From: Rudaea sp. 3F27F6 | GTDB taxonomy: Bacteria > Pseudomonadota > Gammaproteobacteria > Xanthomonadales > Rhodanobacteraceae | Direction of reading: 5' to 3' | Assembly: GCF_005503555.1 (NCBI RefSeq) | Contig: NZ_SCNG01000005.1 | Coordinates: forward strand, 417,018 to 481,017 | DNA length: 64,000 bases | Shown here: positions 27,995 to 37,233 of the stretch, one piece after another | How the letters are laid out: each line of letters starts with the position of its first letter | Numbering within the stretch: the stretch's first letter is position 1 | Made by a program: the position numbers and the translations under genes | The notes under the pieces: generated by a model | Seen by the model: only the letters and a program-made list of their open reading frames with translations | Told to the model about the DNA's origin: nothing | Databases searched by the model: none

Positions 27995-29803
27995 ATGTAT
28001 ATTTCTGTTGCGAAAATTGCGCAATCTCTCGTGAAGCTCGGCGTTTATGCGGGCCTCGTTTTGACCGGAGCCGCGTCGTCTATCGCGGCCGTGCCGGCCG
28101 CACCGGCCAGCGATGCCGACGCCGCGCGTTTTCTCGCGCAGGCGACGTTCGGCACGACGACCGCCGATATTTCCTCGCTGCGATCGCTCGGCTATCAAGG
28201 CTGGCTCAACAAGCAGTTCAGCGCGCGCGCTTCGACGCAGGCGCCTTATCTGGACTGGATGAAGAAGCAGCCTGCCGGCAGCAACGACGTCACCGATTCG
28301 ACGCGCCTGCAGGCCTGGGCGATCAATTCGCTCGGCACGGGCGACCCGAGCCGAGCGGGATTTCCGAACAACGCGCCGGCCGACCAACTGCGCCAGCGCG
28401 TCGCCTTCGCGCTCAGCGAGATCTTCGTCGTCTCGAACAAGAACGGCACGCTCGCCGACGAGCCGTGGGCGCTGGCGAGTTTCTACGACACGCTCGCTGC
28501 CGATGCGTTCGGCAACTACCGGACCCTGCTCGAAGACGTGACCAAGCATTCGGCAATGGGCACGTACCTGTCGATGATCCAGAACCAGAAGGCCGATCCG
28601 ACACAGAACATCCACCCCGACGAAAACTACGCGCGTGAAGTGCTGCAGTTGTTTTCGATCGGCCTGGTGCAATTGAATCTCGACGGCACGCCGCAGCTCG
28701 GCACCAACGGCCAGCCCGTGCCGACCTATGCGCAGCCGACCGTGCGCGGCTTCGCCGCCGTGTTCACCGGCTGGACCTGGAACAACACCGGCTGCGGCGC
28801 GACCACATGGACCTGCTGCGACAAAGACCACTACTTCGGCTGGGACTGCGCGCCGAGCGATCACGACGTCGCGGCGTGGCGCAAGCCGATGCAGCCGGTC
28901 GAGTTCTGGCACGACGCCACCTCGGACAAGCAACTGCTCGTCTATCCGGGCGTCGCGCTTGCGGGCGGCGTGCTCGTCCATGGCGGCAAGGCGCAGGCCG
29001 AGCTGACTGCCGCGCTCGACAATATCTTCCGCCATCCGAACGTCGGGCCGTTCGTGTCGCGTCAGTTGATCCAGCGTCTGGTCACGAGCAATCCGACTCC
29101 GGCCTACGTGCAGCGCGTCGCGCAGACGTTCAACGACAACGGCGCCGGCGTGCGCGGTGATCTCAAGGCCGTGGTGCAGGCGATCCTGCTCGACGACGAA
29201 GCGCGCAACGGCCAGACCCTCGCGCCGACCACTTACGGCAAGCTGCGCGAGCCGCTGCTCAAGCTGACCCACGTCTGGCGCGCGATGGCCGGCAAGTCGG
29301 CGAGCGGGCGCGACGACAATATCAACACGTGGCCGCCAATCGAAGACCAGTACGGCGAAGCGCCGCTGCGTTCGCCGAGCGTGTTCAACTTCTTCAAGCC
29401 GGTATTCGCGCCGCCCGGCGAACCGCAGATGCGCGGGCTGCGCGCGCCGGAATTCCAAATCCTCACCGACACCGCCGCGGTGCTGACGCCGAATCATCTC
29501 TATCACGAGATCTTCTGCAACTACACCGGCAGCACGGACTGTTGGGGCAGCGACGATGCGGCGACGATCCAGATGAACCTCGCGCGCGATGCGTCGCTGG
29601 CCGCATCGAGTCCGGACAAGCTGATCGACAAATACAACGTGCTGTTCCTGTCCGGGCAGATGTCGAGCGCAATGCGCGGCATCCTGCTGACGCGCCTCAA
29701 CGCGCTCACGGCCGCAGACCGCGGCGCCGCCCTCGGTTTGGTGCGCGTGCAGCACGCGCTCTACCTCATCATCAATTCCCCCGAATACGCGATCCAGAAG
29801 TGA
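27995..29803 (+). CDS. DUF1800 family protein (first copy)
   Basis: 602 aa with an N-terminal signal (LGVYAGLVLTGAASSIAA). Family signatures: DADAARFLAQATFG, DQLRQRVAFALSEIFVVS, HPDENYAREVLQLFSIGLVQL, GFAAVFTGWTW and VSRQLIQRLVTSNPTPAYVQRVA. DUF1800 proteins are exported, of unknown function, and nearly always paired with a DUF1501 gene, as here. A GGAG ribosome binding site precedes the ATG. The DUF1501 gene follows after seven bases. A second pair lies at 40058-43275 in opposite orientation. Confidence 0.9.
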   Translation: MYISVAKIAQSLVKLGVYAGLVLTGAASSIAAVPAAPASDADAARFLAQATFGTTTADISSLRSLGYQGWLNKQFSARASTQAPYLDWMKKQPAGSNDVTDSTRLQAWAINSLGTGDPSRAGFPNNAPADQLRQRVAFALSEIFVVSNKNGTLADEPWALASFYDTLAADAFGNYRTLLEDVTKHSAMGTYLSMIQNQKADPTQNIHPDENYAREVLQLFSIGLVQLNLDGTPQLGTNGQPVPTYAQPTVRGFAAVFTGWTWNNTGCGATTWTCCDKDHYFGWDCAPSDHDVAAWRKPMQPVEFWHDATSDKQLLVYPGVALAGGVLVHGGKAQAELTAALDNIFRHPNVGPFVSRQLIQRLVTSNPTPAYVQRVAQTFNDNGAGVRGDLKAVVQAILLDDEARNGQTLAPTTYGKLREPLLKLTHVWRAMAGKSASGRDDNINTWPPIEDQYGEAPLRSPSVFNFFKPVFAPPGEPQMRGLRAPEFQILTDTAAVLTPNHLYHEIFCNYTGSTDCWGSDDAATIQMNLARDASLAASSPDKLIDKYNVLFLSGQMSSAMRGILLTRLNALTAADRGAALGLVRVQHALYLIINSPEYAIQK

Positions 29804-29810
29804 GGCCGTC

Positions 29811-31259
29811 ATGTCGGTGAATCGTCGCGAATTTCTGCGCAAGAGCATCTGTGCCGCGCTCGGCGGCGCGGGCTTGTACTCCGCGTTCGGCAATCTCAAC
29901 TTGCTCGCCGCGGCGGCAAATTTGAATGCCACGTCCGACTACAAGGCGCTCGTCTGCGTCTACCTCTATGGCGGCAACGACAGCTTCAACACGATCGTGC
30001 CGTACGACGCGGGACTGTACGCGCAGTACGCGGCCTCGCGGCGCAACCTCGCGCTGGCCCAGGCCGACATCGCCGCGAACGCGCTCAACGCGCTCGCGCC
30101 GCCGAGTGACGGCGGCCGCTACGGCCTGCATCCGGCGCTCGGCGACCAGCGCGCGAACTCCGGCAACGCCGGTCTCGCCGCGCTGTTCAACAGCGGCAAG
30201 GCGGCGGTCGTCGCCAACGTCGGCAGCCTGCTCTCTCCGATCACGAGCGCGCAGTACCGGCAGGGCAACGTGCCGGTACCGCCGCAGTTGTTCTCGCACG
30301 ACGACCAGACCAGCCAGTGGCAGACCGCGCGCCCCGACGACACAAACGCGCTCGGCTGGGGCGGGCGCATCGCCGACCTGCTCTACGCGAACAATAGCGG
30401 CCAGGTGCCGATGAGCATTTCGCTGTCGAGCGCGAACCTGTTCCAGCGCGGCGCGATCGTCGACCAGTACGCGATGGACCCGTCCGGCGTGACCATGCTG
30501 AACTATCTCGGCAACGGCCCCGAGTCCTGGGTCAGCGGCGGCGAAGATGCCGAGAGCACCGCCGCCTATCAGGCGCTGCTTGCGCGCGGTGCGCAGAGCC
30601 ATGTGCTTGAGCGCGCCTTCGCCGACACGACCACGCGTGCGATCTCAATCTACACCTTGGTGAACTCGGCGCTCAATCCGGCCACGCCGCTGCCGCCGCT
30701 CGCGACGCCGTTTCCCGACAACGACCTCGGCCATCAGTTGTCGATGGTCGCGCAACTGATTCGCGTGCGTGCCGCACTCGGTATGAAGCGCCAGGTGTTC
30801 TTCGTCTCCGCCGGCAACTACGACACCCACGCCAACCAACTCGGCGACCAGCAGGACAACCTCTCGCAACTCGGCCAAGCACTCGCCGCCTTCTACGCGG
30901 CAACCGTCGAACTCGGCGTGGCCGACAGCGTCACTTCGTTCACCGCCTCCGACTTCGGCCGCTCCCTGCCGGTTAACAGCACTGGCACCGACCACGGCTG
31001 GGGCGGCCACCACTTCGTCATCGGCGACGCCGTGCGCGGCGGCCGCTACTACGGCACGATGCCTTCGCTCGTGCCGAATACCAACGCGCAGCCGACCGCG
31101 AATCCCGACGATACCGGCTACGGCCAGATCGTGCCGACAACTTCGGTCGATCAATACTCGGCCACGTTGGCGAGTTGGTTTGGGGTGGGGGCGTCGGATC
31201 TCGCTACGATCTTTCCGAATCTGGGGCGTTTCTCGACGGCGAATCTTGGGTTTATCTAG
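29811..31259 (+). CDS. DUF1501 family protein (first copy)
   Basis: 482 aa with a twin-arginine signal (NRREFLRKSICAALGGAG), so it is exported folded, presumably with a bound metal. DUF1501 belongs to the alkaline-phosphatase/sulfatase-like superfamily. Typical motifs: YKALVCVYLYGGNDSFNTIVP, GRYGLHPAL, VPPQLFSHDDQTSQWQ and GTDHGWGGHHFVIGDAVRGG near the C-terminus, with Asp/His residues suited to metal binding. It lies seven bases after the DUF1800 gene with GAGG before its ATG; the two must act together. Substrate unknown. Confidence 0.9.
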   Translation: MSVNRREFLRKSICAALGGAGLYSAFGNLNLLAAAANLNATSDYKALVCVYLYGGNDSFNTIVPYDAGLYAQYAASRRNLALAQADIAANALNALAPPSDGGRYGLHPALGDQRANSGNAGLAALFNSGKAAVVANVGSLLSPITSAQYRQGNVPVPPQLFSHDDQTSQWQTARPDDTNALGWGGRIADLLYANNSGQVPMSISLSSANLFQRGAIVDQYAMDPSGVTMLNYLGNGPESWVSGGEDAESTAAYQALLARGAQSHVLERAFADTTTRAISIYTLVNSALNPATPLPPLATPFPDNDLGHQLSMVAQLIRVRAALGMKRQVFFVSAGNYDTHANQLGDQQDNLSQLGQALAAFYAATVELGVADSVTSFTASDFGRSLPVNSTGTDHGWGGHHFVIGDAVRGGRYYGTMPSLVPNTNAQPTANPDDTGYGQIVPTTSVDQYSATLASWFGVGASDLATIFPNLGRFSTANLGFI

Positions 31260-31397
31260 ATATTTCAACTTAAACTCTGACGAAAACGTTGCCTCAGTTG
31301 GCTTGGACTGACTCTAGTCAGGAAACCTAGTGGTCGGAGTGAAAGTTGTCGGCTCGCAACAATCCAGTTTGACAAGCGTGTTCTTGCGTCCTAGAGA

Positions 31398-31411
31398 TTA
31401 GATTAATCTAA
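31398..31411. promoter_or_regulatory. Perfect 14-bp palindrome TTAGATTAATCTAA
   Basis: A perfect dyad in the leader of the RHS gene, unusual for its AT content in this GC-rich window. It is of the size and symmetry of a dimeric repressor or activator site; no regulator gene is adjacent, so the assignment is tentative. Confidence 0.35.
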
Positions 31412-31487
31412 CGCTTGTCGTCGTTATCGAGGGGAAGGAATTGACTACGCGTACATGGTGTTGCCGGCAATAACTCAACAATGGGTT

Positions 31488-31503
31488 GTGATCAATCGAT
31501 CAC
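31488..31503. promoter_or_regulatory. Inverted repeat GTGATC-AATC-GATCAC
   Basis: A second perfect inverted repeat (6-bp arms, 4-bp spacer), about 180 bp before the RHS start. With arms GTGATC it loosely recalls CRP-type sites (TGTGA-N6-TCACA) but with too short a spacer. Function unproven. Confidence 0.3.
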
Positions 31504-31684
31504 TTGTCCACCCAATTTTCTACCTACGTCCGGTAGCACTTCGTGTATTGCTCTGAAATCGGATTGCTGCAAAGCCGGGAATCCAATTCAACCCACAGGC
31601 GGCGGAAGATCCCTGATAGAGGCCGATCTTCGTGGTCTCCTTTTCGGCTTAGCTTGAGACGGAAACTTTTTAAGGAGCTGATGA

Positions 31685-34600
31685 ATGCGAGATTTAGCTA
31701 GGAACGGCAAGTTTCGACTACTCCGACTTATAACTGCTTTCTTTGGGTTCGTTTTCGTTTTAGGGCTGGCGGCGCAGAATGCGAACGGGCAAGCCTGCAA
31801 ACAAGATGGCGGCACAGCGCAATGTACGAGTCCCGATCCGCTGCCTGCTTTCTACGAGCCCGGAGGATTCGACTTCTGCTTTGCAGTGCCAGGATTGGGT
31901 GTCGGACCTGCCGCTCCCAACGACTACTATCCATCCAGCTATGGTTTCTCGACGGAGCAGGGTGCAGTAGATTTTATGCAGCAGTCGATCGTATGTGGCT
32001 CGTCCCGCTTCTGCTCGATCGCTTTGACCCCGAATGCGCCCTTTGACAATACCGGTTTCAATTCGGCAATGGCGTGTAGGCAAAGCGGAGCTACACCCAC
32101 GAACACGAACTGCTATTCGGGTTACCTGATAACTTCCAGCACGAGAGATAGCCAGGGCGTGTGCGGCTCTGTGACCTCGCAGGCTGGTCTGGAAATGTTT
32201 CGGTATAAGCCGACGCGTTGTCCTCCCGGATATAGTTGGGGAATGCGTTCTTCGACAGGGGAGATGGTATGCATGCTCAACTTGCCTCAAGACAATACCT
32301 GTCCTGTAAGCCATCCCGCTCAGCCCGCAAGCGGGGCTAAGGTCTTCAACGAGACCGACTTCTCGCTGCCGGGAAGTCCCCTGCACTTGAAGCGCGTATA
32401 CAACAGTTTTGGCTACTGGCCGCCAAGTGGCGCCATCGGACCGGCCGATTCAACCTGGGGACCCTTTTGGCGCTTGGATTACGATCGGCGCCTGTACGTT
32501 GTGAGCGGCACCGGGGATATTGCCTATGCGGTTGTGCGCCCCGATTTCGGTGCTCGCTATTTCACCAGTTCAGGCGCCGAGGAAACGCACTGGAACGGGC
32601 GGGTAGCTGACGTGTTGACCCCGTTGGCTGGAGGCGGGTGGCAGGTGTCCACCCAGAACGACGAAATCGAAACCTACAATGCGTCAGGTCAGTTGATCGC
32701 GCTGTGGGACAAGACCAATCTCACCCAGACCTTGACCTATGACAGCAACGGACGGCTCCAGCAGGTCACTGACAGCCGAGGACGGTCTCTGACATTCTCT
32801 TACGGGCTCTCGGGAGTCAATGCTTCGACGACGAATGTCGTCTCGGTCACCACACCGGATAATCGGGTATACCAATACTCCATCAGTCTGTTCGGCAGTT
32901 TATATAGTGTGAGCTATCCGGATTCGACCCAACGCCTGTACCAATATGGCGATAGCAGTTTTCTCGCGAATGCCAATGCCGTTATTGGTGTGGTAGACGA
33001 GAATGGGTCCCTCTACGAGGGAATCACCTACGACAACCAAAGGCGGGTGGCTTCGACTTATCTCGCCCCCAATGTCGCCAACGGCACGATTGATCTCACG
33101 CAATTTTCCTATCACACCTATAGCACGACGGTCAGCCGAACGATCAACGCATCCGATTCAACACCGGTCGTGCAGACCTCCGTTCTGGGCTTCACGGCCG
33201 TAAACGGTGTGAACAATTTTGCTTCGAGCACTCAGCCTTGCCCGGCCTGCGGTGGTGTACAAAGCAAGCAATACGATGCGGCCGGATACGTATCCAGCGC
33301 CACCGATTTCAACGGCAATACGACACAGTACACCTATGACGATACGCGTGGCTTGGAGAAACGGCGCGTGGAAGCCAGTGGCACGGCATCGGCCAAAACG
33401 ATCAATACGACTTGGAACGCCAATTTCCGTGTCCCCGATTCGCGTACCGTCGTCAATGCCAGCAATGCCACCGAATCGCTGACCAAGTGGGCTTACAACA
33501 CTCGCGGCCAAGTCCTCTCGCGCTGCGAGATCGATCCTTCCGTATCGAGTGCCTCGTCCTACACCTGCGGCTCATCCACGAATGCGCCGCTCGGCGTACG
33601 CCAAGCCTCCTACACCTATTGCGAACAAGCCGGCGTCACCGCAGGCACTTGTCCCTTAGTCGGCCTGGTCCTCACCGTCGACGGCGCACGCACCGATGTC
33701 TCCGACGTCACGACCTACGCGTACTACCAGACGACCGATGTCTCCGGCTGCGCCACGCTCGGCGGTACCTGCCACTACCTCGGCGATCTCTATCAAGTCA
33801 CCAACGCGCTCGGCCAGACCACGACTTCCGTCAGCTACGACAAGAACGGCCGTGTCACGCGCATGAAGGACGCGAATGGCACCGTCACCGACATGAGCTA
33901 CCACCCGCGCGGCTGGCTGCTCACGCGCACCGTGCGCGCCAACGTCGACGGCTCGGCCTCGTCGGGCGATGCGATCACAACGTTCGCCTACGATGGCGTC
34001 GGCCAGGTGACCAGGATCACTCAGCCCGACGGCGCGTATCTGTCCTATACCTACGACGCCGCGCATCGTCTGACCGACATCACCGACAACGCCGGCAACA
34101 CGATTCACTACACCCTCGATGCGGCCGGCAATCGCACCCAGGAACAGACCAAGGACCCGACGAACACGCTCACGCGCGCGTTGTCGCGCCAGTACGATCA
34201 GTTGAGCCACCTGACCAAGACGCTCAACGCGGCCAACGCGGCCGTGCAGACCTACCAGAACCCGGCCGAGGCGGCGCCCACGGGCATCACCTATACCAAC
34301 GGCTACGACGGCAACGGCAATGCGATCTACTCCGTGGACGGCAACGGCGTCGGCACCGAGAACCAGTACGACGCACTCAGCCGGCTGACCAAGACCCTCC
34401 AAGACCACGCCGGCACCGGCACAACCAAGGACACGGCCACGCAGTACGCCTACGATGCGCGCGACAACCTGCGCAGCGTCACCGACCCGGACGGCCTCGT
34501 CACGAGCTACACCTACGACGGCCTCAACAACCTTTCCGCGCTGCAAAGCCCCGATACGGGAGCTAGCGGCTACACCTACGATGCGACCGGCAATCGCAGC

Positions 34601-36529
34601 GGTCAGACCGATGCGCGAGGTGTCACTTCCACCTACAGCTATGATGCGTTGAACCGCCTGACCGGCATCGGCTATCCGACCACGAGCCTCAACGTCAGTT
34701 ATTCCTACGACCAAGCCAACACGACGACTGGCTGCGCGAGTTCGTATCCGCAAGGAAGACTGACCACGATCACGGATAGCTCGGGCAGCACCGTCTACTG
34801 CTACGACCGCCGCGGCAACGTGACGAGCAAGAAGCAGACGGCCAACGGCGTCGTCTCGACCGTGAGCTACGCCTATACCGTGGCCGACCGCGTCCAGTCC
34901 ATCACTTATCCGAGCGGCGCGATCGTCGGCTACGCGCGCAATGCGCTGGGCCAGATCACCGCGATCACGTATCAGGCGAACGCCACGGCGAGCGCACAAA
35001 ACCTCGTTGCGAGCGCGAGTTACCTGCCGTTCGGCCCATTGAGCCAGATCGGTTTCGGCAACGGGCGTAGCCTGAGCAAGACCTACGATCAGGACTACGC
35101 GATCGACAAAGTGGTTAGCTCCGATCCGAACGGACTGATCGTTGATGCGACGGTCGATCCACTCGGCAACCTGGTCAATGCGAGCAGCTCGGTCAACGCG
35201 AATCCGCCGACGCAGAGCTACCAGTACGACGCGCTGTATCGCCTGACGACGAGCCAGACCGGCGCGACACCGCCGTCGCCGCTGGAGAGCTATGCCTACA
35301 GCAAGACCGGCGACCGCACGAGCGCGGCGCTGAACGGCGGCGCCGCAACGGCCTATGCCTACACGGCCGGCACGCATCGCCTGCAGAGCGTCGGCACCAA
35401 TGCGCGCAGCTACGATGCGAACGGCAACACGACGAGCACGAACGGCAATGCCTTCAGCTACGACGACCGCAACCGGCTCAGCGCATTGAACGCGAACCTG
35501 CCGAGCGGTACGCAGGCGACCTACAGCTACAACGGCAAAGGCGAGCGCGTGGCGAAGCTGATCGGCGCGTCGGGTCAACTGCAGACCGCGACAACCTTCG
35601 TCTACGGTGAAGGCGGCCAGCTTCTCGGCGAATACGCGAACGGCAACAGTCAGGAGTATGTCTACCTCGACGGCATCCCGGTCGGCATCGTGACGGCCGC
35701 ACCGCAGACGGGCGGCGGCACGCAGAATCGGATGTACTACGTCGAGACCGACCAACTCGGCACGCCGCGGGCGGCGGTGCTGCCGGGTGCGACGACCTCA
35801 GCCGATACGATCGCGTGGAAGTGGGATTACTTCGGGTCGGCGTTTGGGACGCATCAGCCGGGCGTACAGACGCTGGTGGTCAATTTTAGGTTTCCCGGCC
35901 AGTACTTCGATGCAGAGACGGGACTCAACTACAACTACTTCCGGGGCTATGACCAAGCCACCGGGAGGTACATCGAGTCCGATCCAATTGGATTGGCGGG
36001 TGGAATCAATACCTACGGTTACGTGGGCAGTAATCCTCTTGATTCTGGGGATCCTTTCGGGTTGACCAAGGTCACAGGTACTTGGGTTTCGCCACCACGT
36101 CTTAACCTAACAGGTGTAGGAATCGATGGCACCGAACTGGTGCCAGTTCACTGGTCGTGGTGGGGGTATCTGAAATTCGTCAGAGTGCACGGCCACGCGA
36201 ACGGGTATGTAAATATCGACGTGAAGTGTGAAGCGGAATCTGAAGTCGATTGCCAACGGAATTCACGTCAATGGGAGATGCACCTGCAAATCAATAACTC
36301 TTATTACGGGAGTTTTGACTGGGGGCCTAATTTATATGCTAGCGCCATCGGGTTAAGGGCAGGAATAGGTGGAACCATCGGCGCCAATATGCTCCTTGGA
36401 AGCGCGGCAGCTGCGCAGGCGGAGCTCGAAATGCTTCGCAGATTAGATGCGAGAGCAGGGGCGCTAATCCGGCAATTGATGGAGAATGGGCCGACAGCGA
36501 TCTGTATGCTTCATGCCTTGGCTAGATAG
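31685..36529 (+). CDS. Secreted RHS/YD-repeat protein with variable C-terminal tip
   Basis: 1614 aa. A signal-like N-terminus (LITAFFGFVFVLGLAAQNANG) is followed by a cysteine-rich segment to about residue 215, then the DUF6531-type entry motif (FNETDFSLPGSPLHLKRVYNS) and many YD repeats (forms such as YDSNGRLQQVTD and YDALNRLTGI) that build the RHS shell. The RHS core ends with DQLGTPR near residue 1356 and DPIGLAGGINTYGYVGSNPLDSGDPFGL at about 1433-1460. The last 154 residues are a different, AT-richer tip containing a glycine/alanine-rich hydrophobic stretch (AIGLRAGIGGTIGANMLLG). This layout is that of a polymorphic toxin or surface RHS protein. The tip's activity is not recognised. Confidence 0.9.
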   Translation: MRDLARNGKFRLLRLITAFFGFVFVLGLAAQNANGQACKQDGGTAQCTSPDPLPAFYEPGGFDFCFAVPGLGVGPAAPNDYYPSSYGFSTEQGAVDFMQQSIVCGSSRFCSIALTPNAPFDNTGFNSAMACRQSGATPTNTNCYSGYLITSSTRDSQGVCGSVTSQAGLEMFRYKPTRCPPGYSWGMRSSTGEMVCMLNLPQDNTCPVSHPAQPASGAKVFNETDFSLPGSPLHLKRVYNSFGYWPPSGAIGPADSTWGPFWRLDYDRRLYVVSGTGDIAYAVVRPDFGARYFTSSGAEETHWNGRVADVLTPLAGGGWQVSTQNDEIETYNASGQLIALWDKTNLTQTLTYDSNGRLQQVTDSRGRSLTFSYGLSGVNASTTNVVSVTTPDNRVYQYSISLFGSLYSVSYPDSTQRLYQYGDSSFLANANAVIGVVDENGSLYEGITYDNQRRVASTYLAPNVANGTIDLTQFSYHTYSTTVSRTINASDSTPVVQTSVLGFTAVNGVNNFASSTQPCPACGGVQSKQYDAAGYVSSATDFNGNTTQYTYDDTRGLEKRRVEASGTASAKTINTTWNANFRVPDSRTVVNASNATESLTKWAYNTRGQVLSRCEIDPSVSSASSYTCGSSTNAPLGVRQASYTYCEQAGVTAGTCPLVGLVLTVDGARTDVSDVTTYAYYQTTDVSGCATLGGTCHYLGDLYQVTNALGQTTTSVSYDKNGRVTRMKDANGTVTDMSYHPRGWLLTRTVRANVDGSASSGDAITTFAYDGVGQVTRITQPDGAYLSYTYDAAHRLTDITDNAGNTIHYTLDAAGNRTQEQTKDPTNTLTRALSRQYDQLSHLTKTLNAANAAVQTYQNPAEAAPTGITYTNGYDGNGNAIYSVDGNGVGTENQYDALSRLTKTLQDHAGTGTTKDTATQYAYDARDNLRSVTDPDGLVTSYTYDGLNNLSALQSPDTGASGYTYDATGNRSGQTDARGVTSTYSYDALNRLTGIGYPTTSLNVSYSYDQANTTTGCASSYPQGRLTTITDSSGSTVYCYDRRGNVTSKKQTANGVVSTVSYAYTVADRVQSITYPSGAIVGYARNALGQITAITYQANATASAQNLVASASYLPFGPLSQIGFGNGRSLSKTYDQDYAIDKVVSSDPNGLIVDATVDPLGNLVNASSSVNANPPTQSYQYDALYRLTTSQTGATPPSPLESYAYSKTGDRTSAALNGGAATAYAYTAGTHRLQSVGTNARSYDANGNTTSTNGNAFSYDDRNRLSALNANLPSGTQATYSYNGKGERVAKLIGASGQLQTATTFVYGEGGQLLGEYANGNSQEYVYLDGIPVGIVTAAPQTGGGTQNRMYYVETDQLGTPRAAVLPGATTSADTIAWKWDYFGSAFGTHQPGVQTLVVNFRFPGQYFDAETGLNYNYFRGYDQATGRYIESDPIGLAGGINTYGYVGSNPLDSGDPFGLTKVTGTWVSPPRLNLTGVGIDGTELVPVHWSWWGYLKFVRVHGHANGYVNIDVKCEAESEVDCQRNSRQWEMHLQINNSYYGSFDWGPNLYASAIGLRAGIGGTIGANMLLGSAAAAQAELEMLRRLDARAGALIRQLMENGPTAICMLHALAR

Positions 36530-36542
36530 CGCGGAAATTCGT

Positions 36543-36872
36543 ATGTCTCAGTTGCTTTCCACTCAGTGCCCGGTATGCCGGCAGCCGGCGGTTGCTGCCC
36601 TCAAACTTCTTTTCCTCGGACCATTGAAAATCATTCGTTGTCGGAACTGCAATTCGGGCATCGGTTTATCACCTACGATTCCAGTCTTAGGGATTATGTA
36701 TTCCACTTTGGCTTTTCCTGCTGGAGCGATCTTTACCATCTGGCAGATACAGTCTTTTGGTAGTCCGCTGCTGCTCATCCTTTTCTTTATCCTTGGCGGT
36801 GTAGCGGTGTGCGTACCTGCCGTACTTCTTGTACTTTTTTTTGGTCGACTGATCGTTAAGTTGCCCTCGTAG
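36543..36872 (+). CDS. Small membrane protein with zinc-ribbon Cys pairs, candidate RHS immunity protein
   Basis: 109 aa. Two Cys pairs (CPVC at residues 9-12 and CRNC at 33-36) form a probable zinc ribbon, followed by two hydrophobic helices (GIMYSTLAFPAGAIFTIWQI and LLLILFFILGGVAVCVPAVLLVLFF). The ATG at 36543 is 13 bp after the RHS stop; a longer frame would overlap RHS. It shares the low GC of the RHS tip. In polymorphic toxin loci the gene right after the toxin usually encodes immunity, and a membrane immunity protein would suit a membrane-acting tip. This role is an inference; no homologue is recognised. Confidence 0.6.
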   Translation: MSQLLSTQCPVCRQPAVAALKLLFLGPLKIIRCRNCNSGIGLSPTIPVLGIMYSTLAFPAGAIFTIWQIQSFGSPLLLILFFILGGVAVCVPAVLLVLFFGRLIVKLPS

Positions 36873-37233
36873 TGCAGGCAATATTGCAATCCACTGATCA
36901 GGCGCATCGGACACATTGAATCTGGCTTCGCCCATTGCTTGAATGTTTAGCGGCTACCCGAACTTTGTGGCGTTCACCTCGCGCAGGTAGCCACAATCAT
37001 CGACCTTCAAACTACTCAAGCATAGAACCAGACGGAATTCGAGGACGTTTAGAAGTACCAGCCGGTATCGTCACTGTGATCGCAGGTAGAGCGACCTTCG
37101 TCACAAAAAAAGAGTAGTCTGCCCGGCAGAAAGGCTTGGAGTCCGAGCCACGCAAAGGCTCCGCGCATCGACGCCGGCCGCCGTAGCTTCGATGCGCTTC
37201 CCAAGCGGCGGGCCGATATCAAGGAGGCGGGCT
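36873..37233. other. 361-bp gene-free stretch
   Basis: No credible gene; a 60-codon frame here lacks a ribosome binding site and any recognisable motif. The first part is low in GC like the preceding gene. A stem GCGCATCGA (37163-37171)/TCGATGCGC (37189-37197) lies close to the next gene. GC content returns to the window norm from about 37140 on, which may mark the edge of the acquired segment. Confidence 0.55.

Larger units (their letters stand above)
31260..31684 (+). other. 425-bp AT-richer leader of the RHS gene
   Basis: No credible gene. The base composition is visibly lower in GC than the flanking DUF1501 gene. It contains two perfect palindromes (31398-31411 and 31488-31503), annotated separately, and a good AAGGAG ribosome binding site at 31671-31676, eight bases before the RHS ATG. 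Confidence 0.7.

Noticed and set aside
33656..35755. 699-codon open frame antisense to the RHS gene
   Set aside because: Repetitive Val/Arg/Ala/Gly composition follows from the YD repeats on the other strand; no start signal or domain.
36935..37117. 60-codon frame after the small membrane protein gene
   Set aside because: No ribosome binding site, no motif, and atypical composition; treated as non-coding.
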